A stretch of DNA of 64,000 nt from Cellulomonas aerilata (GTDB taxonomy: Bacteria; Actinomycetota; Actinomycetes; Actinomycetales; Cellulomonadaceae). The translations under genes were made by a program, and so were the position numbers. This document shows positions 18,979 to 26,957 of this stretch, in pieces (the first letter of the stretch is position 1; each line of letters opens with the position of its first letter). Below the pieces are notes generated by a model. The model was not told where the DNA came from. It ran no database searches and worked only from the letters and a program-made list of their open reading frames with translations. The stretch spans positions 62,001 to 126,000 of the forward strand of contig NZ_BJYY01000013.1 in NCBI RefSeq assembly GCF_007991755.1. The letters are read 5' to 3'.

Positions 18979-20517
18979 GTGAGCTTCTCGTGGACGACCC
19001 AGGGGCTGGCGCTCGGTGGGGTCCTGGCGGCCCTGCAGGTCCTGCTCTTCCTCGCCGCGCTGGTCGTCGTGCCTCGCGACCGGCGCCCCTCGTCGGCGCT
19101 GGCCTGGATCCTGCTCGTCCTGGTGCTCCCGCTCGCCGGCGTGCTGCTGTTCGCCGTCATCGGCAGCCCCAAGCTCCCGCGGGCCCGGCGAGCGAAGCAG
19201 CGCAGCATGGACGCCCGGATCAGCAGACGCGTGCTGGCGGCCTCCGGCGGCGACCCGCGACGGCTGCTGACCTCACCCCGGACCCTGACCGGGACGGGCT
19301 CCGGGGACGCGCCGCCCGAGGCGCCCCCGTGGCTGGCCTCGATCGCCCGCCTCAACCAGCGACTGGGCGCCATGCCGCTGCTGGACGGCAACAGCGCCCA
19401 GCTCATGTCGCACATCGACGAGCAGCTCGCGGCGCTCGAGCAAGCGGTCCGCGGCGCACGGCGGTACGTGCACGTGGAGTTCTACATCCTCGCTCTCGAC
19501 GCCACGACGGCGCCGTTCTTCGCGGCGCTGGAGGACGCCGTCCTGCGCGGCGTCGACGTCAAGGTCCTGCTGGACCACCTCGGCACCCGGCCCTACCCCG
19601 GCTACCGCGCGACGGTCGCCGAGCTGGACCGCATCGGCGTGCAGTGGCACCTCATGCTGCCGGTGCAGCCGCTGCGCGGCCGGTACCAGCGCCCCGACCT
19701 GCGCAACCACCGCAAGCTCGTCGTCATCGACGGCGACGTGGCGTTCGTCGGGTCGCTCAACGTCATCGACCCGGGCTACGGCAAGCGCGCCAACCGCCGT
19801 CGCGGGCTCGTGTGGCGCGACCTCCTCGCGCGGGTCGAGGGGCCGGTGGTGCACGAGATCGACGCCCTGTTCGTCACGGACTGGTTCAGCGAGACCGACG
19901 AGCTGCTGCCCACCTCGCAGGAGGACTCCCCCGCCCCGCCGGCCGGCGCCGGGGACCGGTCGCGCACGCTGCTGTGCCAGGTCCTGCCGAGCGGCCCGGG
20001 CTTCGAGACCGAGAACAACCTCGTGCTGTTCAACTCGCTGATCTACAACGCCGAGCGCCGGCTGAGCATCACCAGCCCGTACTTCGTGCCGGACGAGTCG
20101 CTGCTCATCGCGATCACCACCGCGGCCCGCCGGGGCGTGCAGGTGGAGCTGTTCGTCGGCGAGGTCGGCGACCACCTCGTGGTGTTCCACGCGCAGCACT
20201 CGTACTACCGGGCGCTGCTCGAGGCCGGGGTGCGGATCTACCTGTACCCCGGACCGTCGATCCTGCACGCCAAGCACCTGTCCGTCGACGAGCTGGTCAC
20301 CGTGGTCGGCTCCTCCAACATGGACATCCGGTCCTTCGACCTGGACCTGGAGGTCACGCTCATGACGTGCGGGCGGGACCTGGCCGACCAGATGCGCGCC
20401 GTCGAGGACGAGTACCGCGCGGCGTCCCGCGAGCTCACCCTCGAGGAGTGGTCGCGCCAGTCGTTCGCGCACGGCGTGGTGGACGGCCTGGCGCGGCTGA
20501 CCTCGGCGGTCCAGTGA
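18979..20517 (+). CDS. cls: Cardiolipin synthase (phospholipase D family)
   Basis: 512 residues from GTG 18979, with GAGGGAG 10-15 bases upstream. Two N-terminal membrane helices (LALGGVLAALQVLLFLAAL and ALAWILLVLVLPLAGVLLF) are followed by two PLD domains. The catalytic HKD motifs are HRKLVVIDGDVAFVGSLN (H244/K246) and HAKHLSVDELVTVVGSSNMD (H430/K432). In the second, the acidic residue position is D rather than DG, which is common. It condenses two phosphatidylglycerol molecules, or PG with CDP-DAG, at the cytoplasmic membrane. Length is close to the usual 480-510. Confidence 0.96.
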   Translation: MSFSWTTQGLALGGVLAALQVLLFLAALVVVPRDRRPSSALAWILLVLVLPLAGVLLFAVIGSPKLPRARRAKQRSMDARISRRVLAASGGDPRRLLTSPRTLTGTGSGDAPPEAPPWLASIARLNQRLGAMPLLDGNSAQLMSHIDEQLAALEQAVRGARRYVHVEFYILALDATTAPFFAALEDAVLRGVDVKVLLDHLGTRPYPGYRATVAELDRIGVQWHLMLPVQPLRGRYQRPDLRNHRKLVVIDGDVAFVGSLNVIDPGYGKRANRRRGLVWRDLLARVEGPVVHEIDALFVTDWFSETDELLPTSQEDSPAPPAGAGDRSRTLLCQVLPSGPGFETENNLVLFNSLIYNAERRLSITSPYFVPDESLLIAITTAARRGVQVELFVGEVGDHLVVFHAQHSYYRALLEAGVRIYLYPGPSILHAKHLSVDELVTVVGSSNMDIRSFDLDLEVTLMTCGRDLADQMRAVEDEYRAASRELTLEEWSRQSFAHGVVDGLARLTSAVQ

Positions 20518-20543
20518 GCCGCCCGCGGGACGCCGGACGGCTG

Positions 20544-21032
20544 TCAGCCCTCGGCGCGCGAGCACGCCTCGTCGCCGGCGGCGGTGTCGCGCAGGGAGAG
20601 CGTCGACCCGTCCGAGGCGCGGACCTCGACCGTCGGCGAGTTCACGCCGGTCGCCGAGGCGGCCTCGAAGGCCGCCTCGCAGACGGCGACGGCGTCCTCG
20701 TCCCCGGCCTCCAGGCGCGTGGTGACCAGGACCCGCTCGCCCTCGGGGTCGATGCTCTCGACCTCGGCGTACCAGCTCTCGCTCCCCGCGGCGGCGGCGA
20801 ACTCGGCCTCGACGTCGTTGGCCGGCGCGCCGGACGCCCCCGGCGCGGGGGTCTCCACGGCGTCGGAGCCCTCGTCGTCGTCGGACTCCGGGGTCGCGAC
20901 GGGGCTGGAGCGCACCTCCCCCAGGTCGGGGCTGATCTCCGGGTCCAGGTGGCCGGTGTCGCCGGTCGCACAGCCGGCCAGGAGCAGGGTCCCGGTGGCC
21001 ACGGCGGCCAGGGCACGGAGGGAGCGCTTCAT
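20544..21032 (-). CDS. Secreted lipoprotein of unknown function
   Basis: 162 residues from the ATG at 21032 (AAAGG upstream). A lipoprotein signal (MKRSLRALAAVATG then TLLLAGC, lipidated C21) is followed by an acidic Asp/Glu/Pro linker and a ~90-residue domain with YAEVESIDPEGERVLVTTRLE, a lone VCEAAFEAA cysteine, and a second cysteine near the C-terminus that could pair with it. I do not recognise the domain; the pattern recalls small periplasmic-type domains of actinobacterial lipoproteins. It is divergent from the cysK leader region. Confidence 0.75.
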   Translation of the reverse strand: MKRSLRALAAVATGTLLLAGCATGDTGHLDPEISPDLGEVRSSPVATPESDDDEGSDAVETPAPGASGAPANDVEAEFAAAAGSESWYAEVESIDPEGERVLVTTRLEAGDEDAVAVCEAAFEAASATGVNSPTVEVRASDGSTLSLRDTAAGDEACSRAEG

Positions 21033-21185
21033 CGTCTGCCTTTCGTCGTCGGTCGCGAGCCCACGCCGACCGTGCACGACGGCGTCCGGCGTCGGCTGTC
21101 GCCGGCAGCCGTCGGCACGCCGTCGGCGGCGGGGCTCGTGCCCCCAGCCTGCCGCAGGCGGCCGGACAATGTGCGCTGGGGCGTG
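21033..21185. other. Intergenic stretch between lipoprotein gene and cysK promoter
   Basis: GC-rich and without a supported ORF. The minus-strand side contains the ribosome site of the lipoprotein gene. Nothing else is recognised. Confidence 0.5.
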
Positions 21186-21215
21186 TTGGCCACCGACGCG
21201 CGCAGCCGATACGGT
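21186..21215 (+). promoter_or_regulatory. Probable promoter of the cysK leader transcript
   Basis: TTGGCC (21186-21191) and TACGGT (21210-21215) are separated by 18 bases, close to the sigma-A consensus for this GC-rich genome. Transcription would start near 21222, about 36 bases before the leader ORF. Assignment is by eye only. Confidence 0.5.
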
Positions 21216-21257
21216 CGCGGCGACCCGACGCCCGCGTACCCGTGGAAGGACGACGCC

Positions 21258-21326
21258 GTGATCTCCCCGCGCCCGACCTGCACGTCCGGTACCCCCGTCG
21301 CGTCCTGCGGCCCGCGCTGTCGGTAG
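21258..21326 (+). CDS. Cysteine-containing leader peptide upstream of cysK
   Basis: 22 residues from GTG 21258. A strong ribosome site (GGAAGGA) sits seven bases upstream, which a random ORF would rarely have. Cysteines occur at residues 8, 17 and 21 (TGC, TGC, TGT), in a peptide also rich in Pro, Ser and Thr. A perfect 10-bp stem-loop begins at the last base of its stop codon (21326). Short Cys-codon ORFs that attenuate sulfur genes are known in mycobacteria. By analogy, ribosome stalling at Cys codons under cysteine shortage could expose downstream sequence and raise cysK expression. The peptide itself probably has no other role. Confidence 0.65.
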   Translation: MISPRPTCTSGTPVASCGPRCR

Positions 21327-21372
21327 AGCGCTGGCCCCAGACGCGTCGGCCCGGTCGACGTCGCCAGCGCTC
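21326..21372 (+). promoter_or_regulatory. Stem-loop overlapping the leader stop codon (candidate attenuator)
   Basis: GAGCGCTGGC (21326-21335) pairs perfectly with GCCAGCGCTC (21363-21372) around a 27-base loop. The 5' arm begins inside the leader stop codon, so a terminating ribosome would cover it while a ribosome stalled at upstream Cys codons would not. About 170 bases remain to cysK, including a self-complementary GGCGCCCC/GGGGCGCC element near 21390-21406. There is no U-rich tract. Confidence 0.55.
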
Positions 21373-21543
21373 GTCCCGCTCCCGCACCGGCGCCCCGGGG
21401 CGCCCCGCCTGCACCCCGGTCCGGCGTCCTCCCTGGTGACGCCGCCGCGAGGTGGCACCGCCGCGGGAACACCCCGCACCCCCGACCCGTTCCACTCTCC
21501 GTCTCCCGGCCGCCCGCGGCCGCCGCACCCCGAACGAGGACAC

Positions 21544-22479
<936 letters not shown>

Positions 22480-22497
22480 AGGCACGGAATCTCGTCC

Positions 22498-23085
22498 ATG
22501 TGGTCACGTCTGCGCCGATTCCTCGACGTGCTCCGGGAGGACCTCGACGCGGCGATCCGACGTGACCCTGCCGCGCTGACCCTCGTCGAGGTCGCCCTCG
22601 CCTACCCGGGGGTGCATGCGGTGTGGGGCTACCGGCTCGCCCACCGCATGTGGCGCGAGCCGCACCTGCGGCTGCCCGCCCGTCTGCTGTCGCAGGCGGT
22701 GCGGGCGGCCACCGGGATCGAGATCCACCCGGGCGCGCGGATCGGGCGGCGCCTGTTCATCGACCACGGGATGGGGGTCGTCATCGGGGAGACGGCCGAG
22801 GTGGGCGACGACGTCCTGCTGTTCCACGGCGCGACGCTCGGGGGCAAGGCGATGCGTCGTGGCAAGCGGCACCCCACGCTGGGCGACCGCGTCGTCGTCG
22901 GCGCGGGCGCCAAGGTCCTCGGCCCGGTCTGGGTGGGCGACGGGGCGCAGATCGGCGCCAACGCCGTGGTCATCGCGGACGTCCCGCCGGGCGCGGTGGC
23001 CGTCGGCGTGCCCGCGCGCGTGCGGGTCAAGCCGCGGGTGCTGCCCGACGCCGTCGACGTCGACGACCCCGCGATGTACATCTGA
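22498..23085 (+). CDS. cysE: Serine O-acetyltransferase
   Basis: 195 residues from ATG 22498. The short N-terminal helical part ([32 protein letters not shown]) is followed by the left-handed beta-helix: [19 protein letters not shown] (catalytic DH pair), [30 protein letters not shown] and IGANAVV. It makes O-acetylserine for CysK. This is the short CysE class found in actinobacteria and Bacillus rather than the ~270-residue enteric form. The C-terminal tail ends DDPAMYI, with the terminal isoleucine that CysK needs to bind CysE in the cysteine synthase complex. Confidence 0.97.
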   Translation: MWSRLRRFLDVLREDLDAAIRRDPAALTLVEVALAYPGVHAVWGYRLAHRMWREPHLRLPARLLSQAVRAATGIEIHPGARIGRRLFIDHGMGVVIGETAEVGDDVLLFHGATLGGKAMRRGKRHPTLGDRVVVGAGAKVLGPVWVGDGAQIGANAVVIADVPPGAVAVGVPARVRVKPRVLPDAVDVDDPAMYI

Positions 23086-23096
23086 GGGTGCCGACG

Positions 23097-24218
23097 ATGC
23101 GTCTGGGCTACCACACGGGCTACTGGTCGGCCGGTCCCCCACCGGGGGCGGCCGACGCGGTCGTCGCGGCCGAGCGACTGGGCTTCGACTCGATCTGGAC
23201 GGCGGAGGCGTACGGGTCCGACGCGCTGACCCCGCTGGCGTGGTGGGGCTCGCGGACGTCCCGGATCCGGCTCGGCACGGCGATCGCGCAGATCGCGGCC
23301 CGCACCCCGACGGCGGCGGCCATGGCCGCGCTGACGCTCGACCACCTCTCCGGCGGGCGCTTCACGCTCGGGCTGGGGGCGTCCGGCCCGCAGGTCGTCG
23401 AGGGCTGGTACGGCCAGCCCTACCCGCGCCCGCTGGCGCGCACCCGCGAGTACGTGCAGGTGGTCCGTGCCGTGCTGCGCCGCGAGGGCCCGGTCGTGCA
23501 CGACGGCGACTTCTACCCCCTGCCGTTCCCGGGCGGGGCGGGGCTGGGCAAGCCGCTGCGCTCGACCGTGCACCCGCTGCGTGCCGACCTGCCGATCCAC
23601 CTGGCGGCGCAGGGTCCGCGCAACATCGCGCTCGCCGCGGAGATCGCCGACGGCTGGCTGCCGCTGTTCTACTCCCCGCGCATGGACGCCACGTACCGCG
23701 AGCTCCTGGCGGACGGGTTCGCCCGCCGCGCGCCGGGGACGCCTCCGGTGGAGACGTTCGAGGTCACCGCGACGGTTCCGGTGGTGCTGGGTGAGGACGT
23801 CGAGCGGGCGGCCGACGTCGTGCGGCCCTTCATCGCCCTGTACGCCGGCGGCATGGGTGCGCCCGGCGCCAACTTCCACCGCGACGTGCTGGACCGGCTC
23901 GGGTACGCCGAGGCGTGCGACGAGATCCAGGCGCACTACCTCGCCGGTCGCCGGGCGGAGGCGGCCGCGGCCGTGCCGCTCGAGCTGGTCCGGGACGTCG
24001 CGCTCGTCGGCCCGCCGGACGCCATCCGCGCGCAGCTGCCGGCCTGGCGGGCGACGGCGGTCACCACGCTGCTCGTGCAGACCGACCCGCGGTCGCTGGC
24101 GGCCGTGGCGGAGGTGCTCGGCGCCGGCACGGACGTGCCCGGTGGCGGTGCGGGTGCGGACGACGCCACCCGTGCGGGGCCGGCCGCGGGAGAGGGCCCG
24201 CTCAGCCCAGGACGATGA
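23097..24218 (+). CDS. LLM-class flavin/F420-dependent oxidoreductase
   Basis: 373 residues from ATG 23097 (GAGGG eight bases upstream); GTG 23088 is possible. It opens MRLGYHTGYW and contains LGFDSIWTAEAYG, RIRLGTAIAQIAARTP, LDHLSGGRFTLGLGASGP, LPIHLAAQGPRNIALAAEIADG and ALVGPPDAI, all typical of the bacterial luciferase-like family. Members include F420-dependent reductases and FMNH2-dependent monooxygenases such as SsuD, which releases sulfite from alkanesulfonates. It follows cysE by 11 bases, so a sulfur role is plausible, but residues that would separate the two classes cannot be judged here. The last 17 bases overlap the convergent gene. Confidence 0.9.
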   Translation: MRLGYHTGYWSAGPPPGAADAVVAAERLGFDSIWTAEAYGSDALTPLAWWGSRTSRIRLGTAIAQIAARTPTAAAMAALTLDHLSGGRFTLGLGASGPQVVEGWYGQPYPRPLARTREYVQVVRAVLRREGPVVHDGDFYPLPFPGGAGLGKPLRSTVHPLRADLPIHLAAQGPRNIALAAEIADGWLPLFYSPRMDATYRELLADGFARRAPGTPPVETFEVTATVPVVLGEDVERAADVVRPFIALYAGGMGAPGANFHRDVLDRLGYAEACDEIQAHYLAGRRAEAAAAVPLELVRDVALVGPPDAIRAQLPAWRATAVTTLLVQTDPRSLAAVAEVLGAGTDVPGGGAGADDATRAGPAAGEGPLSPGR

Positions 24219-25713
24219 GCTCGGGCCGGCCGTCGCCGGACGTCCGGACCGGGCTCACGGCGGTCAGTCGTCCCCCGAGCACGGCAACCGTCGAGGCGCC
24301 GCCCGGGACGGGCACCTGCCAGAGCCGGTCCCCGGTCGACAGGCTGTAGGCGGTGAGGCCCGGGCGCCCGTCGACCGGGCCCTGGATCGCCACGCGCAGG
24401 CCGTCCGTCAGCACCTCTCCGGCGTCCGGGCGGTCGTCCGGCAGCGGGACGGTCCACAGGGTCCGCCCGGTCGCGGTGTCGAGGCCCTCCATCCGGCCAC
24501 CACCGGTCACCACGACCCGCCCGGCGAGGCGCACGAGCACCCGCGCCGGGGCGGGACGCTCCCAGCGGCGCCTTCCCGTCGACGCCTCGACCGCGCGCAG
24601 GGAGCCGTCGTCCGGCGACCGCAGCAGCACGACGCCGGGGGTGCTGGCGTCGTGCACCGCCGGGTCGGCCGGCAGCCCGGCGAGCTCCGGCCCGCCGGAC
24701 CCGTCCGGCCCGTACCAGCGTCCCGACGCGGGGGACGTCCAGACCCCGTACCCTTCGCCCGGGCGGACCACCACGCGCGCGGTCCACAGCCCCGCCGGGT
24801 CGGTCCCGGGGACCCACCGGCCGACCTCGTGCCCGTCGTCGGCGGCCAGCACGGTCGTCGTCCTGGCCTCCACGACGACGAGCCCACCCGCGGCGTGGAG
24901 CCCCACGCCGTCCGGACCGGGCACCACGTCGGGGAGCTCGGAGCGCCACACCTGCTCCCCGCGCACCAGGTCGTGCCGGGTGACCACCAGGCCTGCCTCG
25001 GCTAGCTCGACCAGGACGACGTCGCCGTCGACGGCGACGCTGCCGCGCAGCGCCCGCACGGTCAGGACGTGCCGCAGCGTCCCGTCCGCCGCGTCGACCG
25101 CGGCGACGCGGCTCGCCACGACAGCCGGCACGGTCCTCGACTCGCTCGGGACCACCGCCGCCGCGAAGCAGACCAGCGCGGGCGGGTCGCCGGGGTCGCC
25201 GGTCTCCAGCGGGCACCGGACCGGCGGGACCACACCGTCCGGCAGCGGCTGGGACCAGCGGACCTCGCCCGTGGCGGCGTCCCGCGCGACGACGTCCCGT
25301 CCGTCGGTCCCGGAGGACACCAGGACGCCGGCCGCGGCCCACACCGGGTCGAGCACCGGCATCCGCCACCGCTCGACCACGGGGTCGCGGAGGGAGGCGA
25401 CCACCCCGGGCACGTCGGCGTAGCGCGCGAGGTCCGCGCGCTCCCGCCGGTCGGCGACCGCGTCGGAGAGCGTCGGCGCGAGGGCGAGCACGACGACGAC
25501 CCCGCCCCACCGCCGCAGCGCCGACCGGGCCCGCGAGCGGCGGCCGCGCGCGGACGACCCGGACGCGACGGGCCGGGGGGTCACGTGGTCCGCCGCCGCG
25601 TCCTCCTCGAGGAGCACCACCTCGACCGGTCCGTCGCCGTGCTGTCCGGCGCGCCCCCCGGCGCGCGCCGCGGCGCGCTCCCCGGGGCGCCCCCCGAGCC
25701 AGCCGCGCCGCAT
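24202..25713 (-). CDS. PQQ-like beta-propeller membrane-anchored protein
   Basis: 503 residues from the ATG at 25713. A cytoplasmic N-terminus rich in Arg and Ala is followed by one membrane helix (WGGVVVVLALAPTL near 110). The outside part is a beta-propeller: repeated blades such as RDAATGEVRWSQPLP, DAADGTLRHVLTV, EASTGRRRWERP, DTATGRTLWTVPLP and STGDRLWQVPVP match the PQQ/BamB-like repeat A-x-D/T-G-x-x-x-W. No enzyme motif was found, so it is likely a structural or binding protein at the cell surface. TACGCT precedes the start by six bases, so the mRNA is probably leaderless. Confidence 0.85.
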   Translation of the reverse strand: MRRGWLGGRPGERAAARAGGRAGQHGDGPVEVVLLEEDAAADHVTPRPVASGSSARGRRSRARSALRRWGGVVVVLALAPTLSDAVADRRERADLARYADVPGVVASLRDPVVERWRMPVLDPVWAAAGVLVSSGTDGRDVVARDAATGEVRWSQPLPDGVVPPVRCPLETGDPGDPPALVCFAAAVVPSESRTVPAVVASRVAAVDAADGTLRHVLTVRALRGSVAVDGDVVLVELAEAGLVVTRHDLVRGEQVWRSELPDVVPGPDGVGLHAAGGLVVVEARTTTVLAADDGHEVGRWVPGTDPAGLWTARVVVRPGEGYGVWTSPASGRWYGPDGSGGPELAGLPADPAVHDASTPGVVLLRSPDDGSLRAVEASTGRRRWERPAPARVLVRLAGRVVVTGGGRMEGLDTATGRTLWTVPLPDDRPDAGEVLTDGLRVAIQGPVDGRPGLTAYSLSTGDRLWQVPVPGGASTVAVLGGRLTAVSPVRTSGDGRPELIVLG

Positions 25714-25752
25714 CGTCCCAGCGTAGGGACGTCCAGAGCGCGGGACGCGGCT

Positions 25753-25781
25753 TTGCCTGGACCGTGCCGGGGGGCTACTGT
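25753..25781 (+). promoter_or_regulatory. Promoter of the sulfonate/homocysteine operon
   Basis: TTGCCT (25753-25758) and TACTGT (25776-25781) are exactly 17 bases apart. Initiation near 25788 would give a leader of about 58 bases before the leader peptide. It sits in an AT-richer patch of an otherwise GC-rich region. Confidence 0.6.
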
Positions 25782-25791
25782 CGGCGCTGTT

Positions 25792-25828
25792 CCCAGTAAG
25801 TGGGCGGATCAATCTCAGATGATGAGAT
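25792..25828 (+). promoter_or_regulatory. Two inverted repeats near the transcription start (candidate operator)
   Basis: CCCA-GTAAG-TGGG (25792-25804) and the perfect ATCTCA-GATGA-TGAGAT (25812-25828) lie just downstream of the likely start site. The second is a classic dyad with a 5-base spacer, and may bind a sulfur-responsive repressor or fold in the RNA. No known consensus was recognised. Confidence 0.5.
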
Positions 25829-25845
25829 CGAGAGGAGGCAGCGCC

Positions 25846-25947
25846 ATGATGGCTCGCACGCACGCGACCCGGGCGCCCCTCATGCCCCTCTCCGCGGCCG
25901 GGTGTCGACCCGTCGCCGGCTGCCGCGCGCAGCACCCCGCAGCCTGA
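25846..25947 (+). CDS. Cysteine-containing leader peptide of the ssu-acs-metY operon
   Basis: 33 residues beginning with two ATG codons. GAGAGGAGG lies six to seven bases upstream and is among the strongest ribosome sites in the window. The peptide is basic, with Met at 1, 2 and 13 and Cys at 20 and 26 (in AAGC and AGCRAQ). It resembles the short actinobacterial leader peptides that sit in front of sulfur genes. A 7-bp hairpin follows in the 113 bases before ssuB. Attenuation by cysteine (or methionine) supply is the likely role; this is inference from position and composition. Confidence 0.6.
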   Translation: MMARTHATRAPLMPLSAAGCRPVAGCRAQHPAA

Positions 25948-25987
25948 CGCCCCCGCGCCGCTCGCCGGCCGCACCCGGGCCCTGCTC

Positions 25988-26007
25988 CCGAGGCCTTGCC
26001 GCCTCGG
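25988..26007 (+). promoter_or_regulatory. Stem-loop between leader peptide and ssuB
   Basis: CCGAGGC (25988-25994) pairs with GCCTCGG (26001-26007) around CTTGCC. It lies 40 bases after the leader stop and 54 before ssuB. It may be an attenuator stem; there is no U tract. Confidence 0.4.
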
Positions 26008-26060
26008 TGGGCAGACCCCGAGCCTGACCCCGCCAGCCGCCCGCTCAGCCAGGAACGGCC

Positions 26061-26957
26061 ATGTCGATCACCAGCCTCTCCCAGCCCGCCACCGGGCCCC
26101 GCTCCGCACTCCCGGTCTCCCTGCAGGGAGTGGGCCGCACGTTCGCGACCCCGACCGGCCCCCGGACCGTGCTCGCCGACGTCGACCTCGACCTGCGCGC
26201 CGGCGAGATCGTCGCCCTCATCGGGCCGTCGGGCTGCGGGAAGTCCACGCTGCTGCGGCAGGTCAGCCGCCTGGACACCCCCGACCGTGGCGCGATCCTC
26301 GTCGACGGGACAGCCGCGGGCGGCGTCGACCACCGGTGCGCCGTCGCCTTCCAGGAGCCCCGGCTACTGCCGTGGCGCACGCTGCGGCAGAACGTCGCGC
26401 TGGGGCTGCCCCACGGCACCCCGAGGGCGGCGGGGGCGGCACGGGTCGACGAGCTGCTCGACCTCGTCGGTCTCGAGCAGTCCGCAGGGCTGCGGCCACG
26501 GCAGGTCTCCGGCGGCATGGCGCAGCGCACCTCGCTGGCCCGCGCGCTGGCCCGCAACCCCGGCGTGCTGCTGCTCGACGAGCCGTTCGGCGCCCTCGAC
26601 GCGCTGACCCGCCTGAAGATGCAGGACCTGCTCCTGGAGGTCCACGCCGCCGAGCCCACGACGGTCCTCCTCGTCACGCACGACGTGGAGGAGGCGCTGT
26701 ACCTGGCGGACCGGGTCGTCCTGCTCGGTGCGCCGCAGCACGGCGCCGCCCGCTCGGTACGCCGCGTGGTCACCGTCCCGGGAGCCCGTCCCCGCGACCG
26801 CGCGTCCGCCGCGCTCGCCGAGCTCCGCGCCGACCTGCTCGAGGGCCTCGGCGTCCACACGCACCACATCCCCAGCCCGTCGGCCGACGACCGCACGGTC
26901 GACGGCGCCGTCCCCCTCGCCACCCGCTCCATCCCTGACTCGGAGAACCCGTCATGA
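26061..26957 (+). CDS. ssuB: Aliphatic sulfonate ABC transporter, ATP-binding protein
   Basis: 298 residues from ATG 26061. Walker A is GPSGCGKST (K61). The Q-loop is in AVAFQEPRLLPWRTL, which is very typical of SsuB/TauB/NitT ATPases. The signature is QVSGGMAQRTSLARALA (SGGM in place of SGGQ), and Walker B is VLLLDEPFGALDALTR. The C-terminal ~70 residues after DRVVLLGAP are an extension with a RATRS-like tail. Its stop overlaps ssuA's ATG. With SsuA and SsuC it forms an importer at the cytoplasmic membrane for alkanesulfonates or a related sulfur source. Confidence 0.92.
   Translation: MSITSLSQPATGPRSALPVSLQGVGRTFATPTGPRTVLADVDLDLRAGEIVALIGPSGCGKSTLLRQVSRLDTPDRGAILVDGTAAGGVDHRCAVAFQEPRLLPWRTLRQNVALGLPHGTPRAAGAARVDELLDLVGLEQSAGLRPRQVSGGMAQRTSLARALARNPGVLLLDEPFGALDALTRLKMQDLLLEVHAAEPTTVLLVTHDVEEALYLADRVVLLGAPQHGAARSVRRVVTVPGARPRDRASAALAELRADLLEGLGVHTHHIPSPSADDRTVDGAVPLATRSIPDSENPS

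Noticed and set aside
25712-25845. Possible SAM riboswitch or S-box before the sulfur operon
   Set aside because: No matching conserved core was seen by eye; the leader peptide with Cys codons explains the region better. A covariance search would decide.
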